From Planctomycetaceae bacterium (GTDB lineage Bacteria; Planctomycetota; Planctomycetia; Pirellulales; Thermoguttaceae): DNA of 7,002 nucleotides. Location: positions 1-7,002 of the forward strand of contig JAISQH010000498.1 in the NCBI GenBank assembly GCA_031274385.1, in the 5' to 3' direction. Below the pieces are notes generated by a model. It worked only from the letters and a program-made list of their open reading frames with translations. It made no database searches and had not been told where the DNA came from. A program made the translations under genes and the position numbers. Shown here one piece after another: positions 1 to 6,600 of the stretch (positions are counted from its first letter, which is position 1; every line of letters starts with the position of its first letter).

Positions 1-667
1 AAACAATTAATTCCGTTTCAAAATTGTCGCGTTGGAGTTTAACAAAGCCGGAATTGCCGCCTTCCTGACCATCCTGCGTTTCCGTTATCCAAACCGTTGT
101 CGGGATCGTCGTATCAAAAATGGTCAAGGAAGCCGCCAGAGAAGATGCATCAATGGTATAGGACGTATTAGGTGAAATTCCGGTGCGGTCACACCAATAG
201 GAATTTTCCATAATGAGAGTAAGTTCGAGACGTTCATCGCCTTCAATAGAAGCATCCGCCAAGGCGTTAATAACAAGGTCTGTATAATATTCGCCATCAT
301 TAAATATAACAAAGCCTTGATAATATCCAGAGGAGCTGCCGGGCAAGTAAGAAAAATCTTTACCATTGGCTGCCCAACCGGAATAAGTATCGTAATAACA
401 TCCGCTATTACGATAATCAAGTTGGTAAAATGCCGTTAAATCACCTTGATTATCGTCACGTACAAACCGGACATAACCTGCCTGATCGCTTTCGATGGCA
501 TCTTGACTCGAATGAACGCCAACCACGGAAAGCATCTCACGAACTTCCAATGCTTCTATATGAAGTGAGCGACGACGGAAATGAAACGGTTTCATTTTCG
601 CCAATCCGAAAAATTTTGTTATCAGCCAATTCAAAAAAGTTTTTTTTCCGGACATAGCATTGCTCAT
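1..667 (-). CDS. Partial secreted LEPR-motif protein with Calx-beta-like domains
   Basis: The reading frame is open from an ATG at 667 to the left window edge, giving 222 visible residues with no stop, so the 3' end is missing. Residues 31-48 hold a basic stretch (RRR) followed by IEALEVREMLSV. This resembles the LEPR-XLL motif found near the N-terminus of many planctomycete surface proteins. Residues about 62-186 look like one Calx-beta-type domain, with the hallmark acidic strand IEGDERLELTL at 141-151 and a closing strand SLTIFD at 180-185. A second such domain appears to begin at about residue 190 (VWITETQDGQEGG), so the full protein is probably longer and repetitive. Calx-beta domains are extracellular, often Ca2+-binding folds; binding is not shown here. 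An in-frame TAG at 698-700 limits the start. ATG 667 is chosen, but ATGs at 655 (residue 5) and 595 (residue 25, just before the basic stretch) are alternatives. No clear Shine-Dalgarno is visible. The gene lies 42 bp after the glycosyltransferase stop and is probably cotranscribed with it. Confidence 0.8.
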   Translation of the reverse strand, partial: MSNAMSGKKTFLNWLITKFFGLAKMKPFHFRRRSLHIEALEVREMLSVVGVHSSQDAIESDQAGYVRFVRDDNQGDLTAFYQLDYRNSGCYYDTYSGWAANGKDFSYLPGSSSGYYQGFVIFNDGEYYTDLVINALADASIEGDERLELTLIMENSYWCDRTGISPNTSYTIDASSLAASLTIFDTTIPTTVWITETQDGQEGGNSGFVKLQRDNFETELIV

Positions 668-684
668 TAAAATATAGTTAATAA

Positions 685-696
685 ACAAATATTTGT
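685..696. promoter_or_regulatory. 12-bp perfect palindrome in the 42-bp gap
   Basis: ACAAATATTTGT is a perfect palindrome between the glycosyltransferase stop and the LEPR-type gene start. It could be an operator-like site, but the gap is very AT-rich, so chance is a serious alternative. No rho-independent terminator is seen in the gap, which favours readthrough from the upstream gene. Confidence 0.2.
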
Positions 697-709
697 ACTA
701 AACATACTA

Positions 710-2227
710 TCAACATAATTCGCTGCAAACGGATTCAAAAAAACGTTCATGTTCCCGAATCACTTCAGGTGTTCCGAAAATTTTGCCACATTGGGTTTCA
801 ATTTCAAGGCTTACGGAACGTCGGTATTCCGGTTCCGTACCAAGCCGAACAGCAAAATCAAGGTATTCATTTATCGTTGCGCATGGAAAATGTCCCAGAC
901 TCATTCGACGGTATATTCCCGTTGTGAAATTTTGTACATGTAAGGAACCGGAAAGGGTTACTTCAGGAATACCATACGAAAAAGCATCAAAAGATGTTAA
1001 ACCGCCCGCATAAACCGGCGAATCCAACAAAACGGTTGCAAGGGAAAGCAAACGGCAGTATTTTTCGTGCGGCAATACTGATAACAGTGTCATTCGGTTA
1101 CGGACAAATGTATCGCCAAGATGATATCGGAAACGATCAAGAAGAATATCACGACCGCGTTCGTCGCGTCCAAATAAAAGTACAAAATGTCCGGACGGAT
1201 CACGCCGACCGATTTCCCGAAAAATCGTATCAAAATCAGGATGATATTTTGATGTCCGGTGCGGGCAGAAATAAACGGCACCCTGAGATGGAAGATTAAA
1301 TTCCGAACGGTAAACCGGTGTAACCGGTCGGGGAAGACGAGGTTGATATGTCGGTAATGTGTTCAGCGAAAATAACTTTTCACTATAATTATCCTGTCCG
1401 TTTTCCGGTTCCACATAAGATGATGACAAAAAATAATCAATTGCGTCAACGCCGCTGGTTCCATGAGTACCATAAGATGTAACTTGAATCGGTGCACATC
1501 GCGCAAAAGGAAAAAAGTAACTCCATGCATCGCTTCCAACCTTACGATAATAAATAAGATGACACGATGTACGCCGAACTTGTTCAATGACGTCTTCAAA
1601 AGAACCGCCCAAAGGAACAAAAGTTACACCTTCCGATTTTATTGTACGTTTACAATGTTCTATACTAATAGACGGAACGAAAACAAAAACATCGAATCGT
1701 TGCTTATCAAGACCATTAATTAAACCTGCCGTACCACGCAAAAAACCACCTTCGTGTCCATGAAGAGCATGGAAACCGATACGCCATCGTCCCTTATTGT
1801 TGTACGGGTTCGCCGGTAACAATAATGTGCGGGGAAATGCGGAAGCAAAAATACGGCAAAATTTCTCTCGCACCGTTTTACAACTACGGTTATGATGCGG
1901 CAGATGAAAAGAAGGGAAAAAACCATCTATCGGCAATGTTCGCCAATCGAGGGGAATGGAGGAACTCATTGCCAAATCAAGCCCGGAATCGAGACGTTGC
2001 CAATAACGATCTAGTGTTGTTACGTCAGGAAAAACTGTCGGACAAAATCCAAGTGGTTTCCATTGCCAAACAGGCTTACCGGAAGGTAAATGGGACGCTT
2101 CACGATAAAGACGTGCTGATGACGAAAAATCTTCCTCGCGTGACAGAAGAGCCGCACGACGAAAAAAACGTAACGATGTAACAGTAGATGGATTAGGCGG
2201 AGAGGAAGGTAACATGTTACTGTACAA
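710..2227 (-). CDS. GT41-family (SPINDLY/OGT-like) protein glycosyltransferase
   Basis: This is a 505-residue protein related to O-GlcNAc transferase/SPINDLY. The family transfers a sugar from a nucleotide donor (UDP-GlcNAc, GDP-fucose or UDP-glucose, depending on the member) to Ser/Thr or Asn of proteins in the cytoplasm. Residues 1-65 hold at most one TPR-like helix pair, ending in FCPTVFPD, so the usual long TPR array is absent. The N-lobe starts near 148 (RWRIGFH). His158 in HGHEGGFL may match the catalytic-region His of OGT. PIQVTSYGTHGTSG (246-259) is a family motif. Lys327 in SKYHPDFD matches the donor-binding Lys region. LLDSPVYAGGLTSFDAFSYG (400-419) followed by IPEVTLSG is the C-lobe donor-site signature, with Asp414 at the conserved Asp. 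The end, FGTPEVIREHERFFESV, is typical of bacterial SPINDLY proteins. The start is uncertain: TTG at 2227 is the longest (in-frame TAA at 2231-2233), while ATG at 2215 gives 501 residues and is at least as likely. Neither has a well-spaced Shine-Dalgarno. The stop is TGA. Donor and acceptor cannot be read from the sequence. Confidence 0.88.
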   Translation of the reverse strand: MYSNMLPSSPPNPSTVTSLRFFRRAALLSREEDFSSSARLYREASHLPSGKPVWQWKPLGFCPTVFPDVTTLDRYWQRLDSGLDLAMSSSIPLDWRTLPIDGFFPSFHLPHHNRSCKTVREKFCRIFASAFPRTLLLPANPYNNKGRWRIGFHALHGHEGGFLRGTAGLINGLDKQRFDVFVFVPSISIEHCKRTIKSEGVTFVPLGGSFEDVIEQVRRTSCHLIYYRKVGSDAWSYFFPFARCAPIQVTSYGTHGTSGVDAIDYFLSSSYVEPENGQDNYSEKLFSLNTLPTYQPRLPRPVTPVYRSEFNLPSQGAVYFCPHRTSKYHPDFDTIFREIGRRDPSGHFVLLFGRDERGRDILLDRFRYHLGDTFVRNRMTLLSVLPHEKYCRLLSLATVLLDSPVYAGGLTSFDAFSYGIPEVTLSGSLHVQNFTTGIYRRMSLGHFPCATINEYLDFAVRLGTEPEYRRSVSLEIETQCGKIFGTPEVIREHERFFESVCSELC

Positions 2228-2241
2228 TAGTTAAGGAACTT

Positions 2242-2347
2242 AAAAAAGTACCTCCTGTACCATTCACACGGCTTCCATGCCGACCAGTACCAAACGATAC
2301 TGATCTCAATTAAAAATACAATTCAATAACGTAAATGTTTTGAATTG
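2242..2347 (-). promoter_or_regulatory. Candidate structured 5' leader of the glycosyltransferase gene
   Basis: Read on the minus strand, this leader contains four possible hairpins in order. The first is an 8-bp perfect stem CAATTCAA/TTGAATTG (2340-2347 with 2319-2326, 13-nt loop). The second is AGTATC-GTTT-GGTACT (2301-2286, 6 bp including one U-G). The third is CGGC-ATGGAA-GCCG (2282-2269). The last is GTAC-AGGAG-GTAC (2260-2248), followed at once by six T residues (2247-2242), a short terminator-like shape. The 2248-2301 part is clearly more GC-rich than the DNA around it. It ends about 30 bases before the gene. An AGGAGG lies inside the last hairpin but is too far from either start codon to act as its ribosome binding site. 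I do not recognise it as a known riboswitch class. Confidence 0.3.
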
Positions 2348-2426
2348 GAAGGATAAATTATTGCAAAGTTAAGTTTCGCCTTGTAATTAACAGTGTTTGC
2401 GTGGGATAAAATGCGGTAAAACCAAT

Positions 2427-2455
2427 ATGTTATTGATACAAAATATACATGTCAA
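2427..2455 (-). promoter_or_regulatory. Predicted sigma70-type promoter for the glycosyltransferase gene
   Basis: On the minus strand a perfect -35 TTGACA (2455-2450) is separated by 17 bp from a -10-like TAACAT (2432-2427, four of six consensus bases). Transcription would start near 2420 and give a leader of roughly 200 nt before the coding start. The spacing and the perfect -35 support it. The AT-rich background and the limited knowledge of planctomycete promoters weaken it. Confidence 0.4.
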
Positions 2456-2525
2456 CTTTGTCAGATGCTGAAAATTCAAGGGTGTGGCAAAATGACACGA
2501 GAAAATTTGCTATAAAAAATACTCG

Positions 2526-2546
2526 TTAAAACCTCCGATGATCCAT
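2526..2546 (-). other. Six-codon mini-ORF with a good ribosome binding site
   Basis: On the minus strand AGGAGT (2556-2551) sits four bases before an ATG that opens MDHRRF followed by TAA. A perfect TATAAT (2567-2562) lies just upstream, but with a poor -35. This is the only well-spaced Shine-Dalgarno/ATG pair I noticed on the minus strand of the intergenic region. It lies upstream of the predicted promoter at 2427-2455, so it could be a leader peptide only if transcription starts further upstream. Chance is quite possible. Confidence 0.12.
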
Positions 2547-2618
2547 CGTAACTCCTTTGTTATTATATGGTTTATTAAATTTGCAAAAGTTCTGTTCTAA
2601 AAAAAGTCTCCATTCATT

Positions 2619-2656
2619 TTTAGGAAACTTTGTATTCGAAACTGTACTTTCCTAAA
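2619..2656. repeat. Hairpin with 9-bp perfect arms TTTAGGAAA/TTTCCTAAA
   Basis: TTTAGGAAA at 2619-2627 pairs with TTTCCTAAA at 2648-2656 across a 20-bp spacer. The same 9-mer recurs at 2794-2802 and 3264-3272, so this is part of a family of sites in the intergenic region and not an isolated stem. It is not followed by a T-run typical of a terminator on either strand. Confidence 0.45.
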
Positions 2657-2810
2657 TATTTAGTTGAAATTTCTTTATTTTAAGTATTTTCTCAAAACTA
2701 TCATTGATTGAAAACAATCTTTGCGTCAAAAAAGCAGAATTTACAAAAATAATTTTGAATGCCCTAAATTACGTATATTGACCAATATTAATTTTTAGGA
2801 AAGTACAGTT
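2640..2810. repeat. 171-bp segment bounded by 17-bp perfect inverted repeats
   Basis: AACTGTACTTTCCTAAA at 2640-2656 is the exact reverse complement of 2794-2810. The match extends inward to 20 of 21 bases (2640-2660 with 2790-2810). The inside is AT-rich and non-coding. The layout resembles a small non-autonomous element. However, no target duplication is obvious, and the right arm also belongs to a direct repeat that continues beyond it, so the true boundaries are uncertain. Confidence 0.5.
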
Positions 2811-2886
2811 CAAAACAATCGCGATTAGTATAATTGTATTCTAACCGAATTCATTTGTCAATCACAAAAAAAATATTTTCTTTTCT
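2751..2886 (+). repeat. Direct repeat, copy 1
   Basis: This 136-bp stretch matches 3221-3353 in the same orientation with an offset of 470 bp. Up to base 2871 I count seven substitutions in 121 aligned positions; a 3-bp length difference follows near the poly-A run at 2866-2880. Weaker similarity may extend left to about 2734. The copy ends at ...CTTTTCT (2886), directly before the GTAA target duplication of the MITE-like element. Confidence 0.85.
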
Positions 2887-2890
2887 GTAA

Positions 2891-3045
2891 GGCAACTTCT
2901 AAAAATTCTTTTTTAACCACGAAAAACACAAAAAAACACGAAAGAATTTTTGTTATAACTTTTTTATTACAAACGATTTACAACAATTGTATTTTTCGTG
3001 AAATTTCGTGTGTTTCGAGGTTAGTCTCGGTTTTTAGAAGTTCCC
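2891..3045. mobile_element. MITE-like element with 15-bp terminal inverted repeats and GTAA duplication
   Basis: The 155-bp element starts with GGCAACTTCTAAAAA (2891-2905) and ends with the reverse complement of GGGAACTTCTAAAAA (3031-3045), matching at 14 of 15 positions. It is flanked on both sides by GTAA (2887-2890 and 3046-3049), consistent with a 4-bp target-site duplication. Long imperfect inner arms (about 2913-2946 and 2989-3023) carry AACCACGAA and CACGAAA motifs on the left and their complements TTTCGTG and GAGGTTA on the right, so most of the element can fold into one long hairpin. No transposase is encoded, so it would have to be moved by an enzyme elsewhere in the genome. Confidence 0.7.
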
Positions 3046-3220
3046 GTAAATATAAATACTGCTCGGCGTTCACAGGCTGATTGTTAATTTAGATGAAATT
3101 TTATAGATAAAATCTACAAATAGGCATCGTTGACTAAACTTGAACAAACAACATCTGAAAAAAGACATGATTTAAGGATAGCGAATCAGCCTCACTTAAA
3201 AGGCAATAATCGCAAAAAGT

Positions 3221-3353
3221 AATTTTAAATACCCTAAATTACATATATTGACCATTATTAATTTTTAGGAAAGTACAGTTCAAAACAATCGTGATAAGAA
3301 TAATTGTATTCTAACCGAATTCATTTGTCAATCACAAAAAAAATTTCTTTTCT
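3221..3353 (+). repeat. Direct repeat, copy 2
   Basis: This is the second copy of the repeat at 2751-2886, in the same orientation. It carries the same 17-mer TTTAGGAAAGTACAGTT (3264-3280) that forms the right inverted-repeat arm of copy 1, but no matching left arm is found upstream of this copy. Its right end (3353) abuts the GC-richer islet, whereas copy 1 abuts the MITE-like element. Confidence 0.85.
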
Positions 3354-3458
3354 CGCTGGCGTGTAGGTTGATGGTGTCTCCCCATTTTCCCTCAACTCAT
3401 TTCCCGAATGTTTACAGCATTCCATGACCGCAATCACTACATGGACATTTCCTTTCAC
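3321..3458 (-). other. Possible 45-residue ORF, unrecognised
   Basis: A frame opens at GTG (3458) after an in-frame TAA and ends at TGA (3321-3323), inside direct repeat copy 2. The product would contain VVIAVMECCKHSGNELRENG and end in FFVIDK. There is no convincing ribosome binding site, no ATG at the start, and the last third lies in repeat DNA. I do not recognise a family. It is listed because its base composition differs from the AT-rich surroundings; it may be a decayed gene piece or pure chance. Confidence 0.15.
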
Positions 3459-3485
3459 AAGAGTTTCAGGCTGTTAAAATTATAA
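3354..3485. other. GC-richer islet inside the AT-rich intergenic region
   Basis: Composition changes visibly at 3354, right after direct repeat copy 2, and returns to AT-rich near 3475. Both strands carry short open frames: the 45-residue minus-strand ORF, and a 25-codon plus-strand ORF from ATG 3408 to TAA 3483-3485. A 6-bp inverted repeat TCCATG/CATGGA (3421-3426 with 3440-3445) lies inside. It looks like a relic of a gene or of a dispersed element. No function can be assigned. Confidence 0.3.
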
Positions 3486-3689
3486 TTAAATTGATAAGGT
3501 TTATGATAATAGAAAATTCAGATCGAAATATCCATACCGAAAAATTGACATTTGGAATCATATAAATTAATGTAAATCAAAAAAATATCAACAACTTACA
3601 AAAGAAAATCTTGTCTGGTTAAACAGAAACATCCGTTGTAAGAAGCAAAATTTTGAAACTTCCGAAAAGAATACAAGTATTTTCAATCT

Positions 3690-6600
3690 TCACCAATAAA
3701 GTAGAACCGATAGAATCAACTCTTCACGATTGGTACGCTGATAAAATTCATAATCATAATTGATCTGGAGATCACATTGTTCTGTAACTATTCCACGAAG
3801 TCCCATTCCGAGCCGGACACTGTGATGTCCCCAGTGTCCGCTATCAGCGTAAAACGCCCGACTGTCTGACACCGCATTATAGGTTGTCCAAACACGCGCA
3901 TGGTCGTCCATGAGTTCCGCAATATAAAAGGTATGTAATTCCGGTGTCCAGCAAATTCGATTTGTAACAAAATTTCTCTGTAATTTTATTCCAAGCGGAA
4001 CTCTTAACGAATGATAATTACTTTTCGCTACGGCAAGATTGGCTTCATTCCCGCCAGTCTCCCGTATGGCAGGTGTTGCAATATAAATATAATGTAACCC
4101 AAAAGAGGAGGTTATTCGTGCCAGTCCTGCTGATAATGTCCTTCCCAATTCAACACCAGCCGAAATCAGATTATCATTGTATTTTGCCTGTGTTGCTGCA
4201 ACAAAATTCGCCGGTTCCGAACCAATATCTATTCTTCGTTTTGTTTTATGCCAATTTTTCGCATATCCAATATATTCGTTCAAATACCAGTTATCTCTCT
4301 GTAACTTCGTATAAAATAATGTACGGAAAGTATTAATTGTGCCGGTAGAACATATTGAATTGTAATCTTGAAAACCATTTTCGTAATCAAATGCAATACC
4401 GGTTCTTGTATAATATAACATTCCGGTATTTTCCAGTCCGAATGCGATCCCGGCCGTACGGAAATCATAACCGCTGTAAGGACCGATATGACCACGGTGA
4501 TTAAAGTCGCCGGTAAACATTCCCCATCGCCTTATCGGACAAGAATTGATTCGACAGCATTGCGAGCATGGATCACATTCAAAATCTTGTTGAGGTATTA
4601 TTTGTAGAAACTTCCGTTGAGACATTGTAACAACATCCTGACCTGTAGCAAAAATTTCACCATGCAATTGCGCAAACGCTTCAGGAAGTAAATCGGAGTT
4701 GGCGGGAAGGTTAGAGATTGCATCATAGAGTCTTCCCAACTCACCTGCTCGTCCCGCCTGAATAATATGATTCATCCCATAACCTGCCCGGCGCGCGTTA
4801 GGTGTCCCTCGAATCTCAAATCCCGGTGTTGTTTTCAAAACCAAATATAAATCTTGACCGTCAATTTCCTGAGAAAATCCATACCCTGCTTTTTCCACGT
4901 AATTTGAGAACAAACCTTCTACACCTTCTTCTGTATCAATTATTAAGTACCGCCGCTCACCGCTTATTTGCGCACTATTCAAAACAGAAATGTCTAAAGT
5001 CGCATCTGTAACAATGACAACGTTTTCATGAACAACCAACCGGTCACTGCTTGGTGAAGTTTCGTCAATCTGATAACTTCGTGCAGCATCTATATCAACA
5101 ATAAATATCGATCCTTTTTCAAATGTAACACTTTTTGCCGATTCAATTGTTCCGATTTTGTTATTATCCGAATCAATGCCGGGAGCAAGTGAGCCGCCGT
5201 CTTGAATGATTAACGATCCGATAAATCCGTTGCCGGATAATGTTGCTCCATTCCAAACGTTATAATCGGCTTGAGACTGAAAGGATAGAATATTTTCGTT
5301 GCCGAATTGGAGTTGTCCCATACGAACATCTGCTGTGCCGGTGTGACGATTATGATCGCCCAATAAAATAATATCGCCTTCGGTTATTAACAGCCCTTCA
5401 CCGGAGAAGTCATTATTAAATGTTCCATTAAATAAAAGTTTCAAGGTTGATTCGTTTTGAATCTGTCCGGTTCCCAGTGCATTGGAATGTGTTGCAGAAA
5501 GAGTTCCTTCGTTAATGTTCACATCACCATGATAAGAATTGTTATCAGCTTCCAAAATTAATGTACCATTTCCTGACTTTGTAATAACTCCGGTCTGATC
5601 CTCAATCTCACTGATCTGATCATGAATACTTAATTGATGATCAGACTCAATACGAATGACCACTCCTTCCTCTCCGATCAAAATTCCGCCATTACCAACA
5701 CTTATCGTTGCACTATCTGTTTCCGATACAGGCAGTGTGCCGGAAACTTCTAAAGTTCCGCCGTTGAAAATCAATTGTTGTGCATTTAATTGCGTTCCAT
5801 GTTTTAGTACAATCGTTCCCTGATCAATGACTTCAATATTTCCCGATAATGTCGTTCCATAGATTCCGGCAGTATCCGATTCATCGGATTCTTCAAGGAC
5901 AAAATATCCTTGCCGAATTGATGTATTTCCCGCCATGTTTGATGTATTCCAAAACAAAACATGTCCTGTTCCGTTAAGTACCACTTGTGAATTTTCTGTT
6001 CCGCGAATAGAGTCATGAAATTCAATTATTCCTGTTGCGCCGGGATTGATTTGTAATACCGCTTCAGACGCAATATCAATATCGTTTTTTCCAATACTGT
6101 CCGTATTGCCTTTATACTGAATCATCCCATTTCCTTCAAGAACAAAAGTCCCTTGCTCTTGTATTGTTACGGCACCGCCGGAACCGTTAGAAACCATATT
6201 TATAACAGAAAGTGTCTTGTCCGCATCAACAGTAAATCCGCCTGCTTTACCCGTTTTAATAATAAGTTGATGATTATCGTTGCCAAAACTATCAAAAACA
6301 ATATCATCAGTTATTTGAATTCGCGCAGTATGAGCCGCATCTAATTCCGTACCGGAAAAGTAAACAATTCCTAATCGTGCGCCAATTTGATCCGCTTTTG
6401 AAATAGCAACGTTACCGCCTTCAATTTCAAATGTACCAATATATTCGCTATTATTGGCATTGAGAACAAGTGTTCCGGCATTGATTTTGCGAAGTAATAC
6501 ATCCTCCGTTGCACTGGCAATAGAATCGAGTGTCCGGTCAGTCGCAGTGGAGGAGCCGATTGTAAGTGTACTACTATCAGTAATATCAAAAACGGTACTT

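Larger units (their letters stand above)
2228..3689. other. 1.46-kb intergenic region rich in repeats, no convincing gene
   Basis: Between the autotransporter stop and the glycosyltransferase start no frame gives a recognisable protein. The stretch is strongly AT-rich. From right to left it contains unremarkable AT-rich DNA (3486-3689), a GC-richer islet (3354-3485), two copies of a direct repeat, a MITE-like element, a 17-bp inverted repeat, and the promoter and leader of the glycosyltransferase. I found no clear rho-independent terminator after the autotransporter, and no tRNA or rRNA. Confidence 0.75.

Noticed and set aside
124..420. 98-codon minus-strand frame starting MIIVIADVITIL
   Set aside because: It overlaps the LEPR/Calx-beta frame on the same strand in another phase. 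The latter has a recognisable motif and domains and is open from 667 to the window edge, so this is a shadow.
430..2181. Several plus-strand frames of 60-120 codons opposite the LEPR-type gene and the glycosyltransferase
   Set aside because: They lie antisense to strongly recognisable coding sequence and show no domain, signal peptide or ribosome binding site.
2233..2313. 26-codon minus-strand frame from a TTG reading FGTGRHGSRVNGTGGT
   Set aside because: It coincides with the hairpin-rich leader, has no ribosome binding site, and its Gly-rich look comes from repeated GGTAC motifs.
3098..3113. AT-only palindrome ATTTTAT-AG-ATAAAAT as a terminator
   Set aside because: It has no GC in the stem and no adjoining T-run. 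Such palindromes are common in AT-rich DNA.
3074..3192. 9-bp inverted repeat AGGCTGATT/AATCAGCCT flanked by CAC on both sides, a possible second small element
   Set aside because: A few 9-bp inverted repeats are expected by chance in 1.4 kb, a 3-bp flank match is weak, and the inside shows no pairing.
3412..3462. Zinc-ribbon-like CPCSDCGH in a third minus-strand frame of the islet
   Set aside because: The frame is closed by stops after about 17 codons and has no start codon upstream. The cysteine pattern is probably chance.
2228..3689. CRISPR array, tRNA, rRNA or known riboswitch in the gene-free region
   Set aside because: The repeats are two diverged copies 470 bp apart, not regular short repeats with spacers, and no cloverleaf or known aptamer consensus was found.
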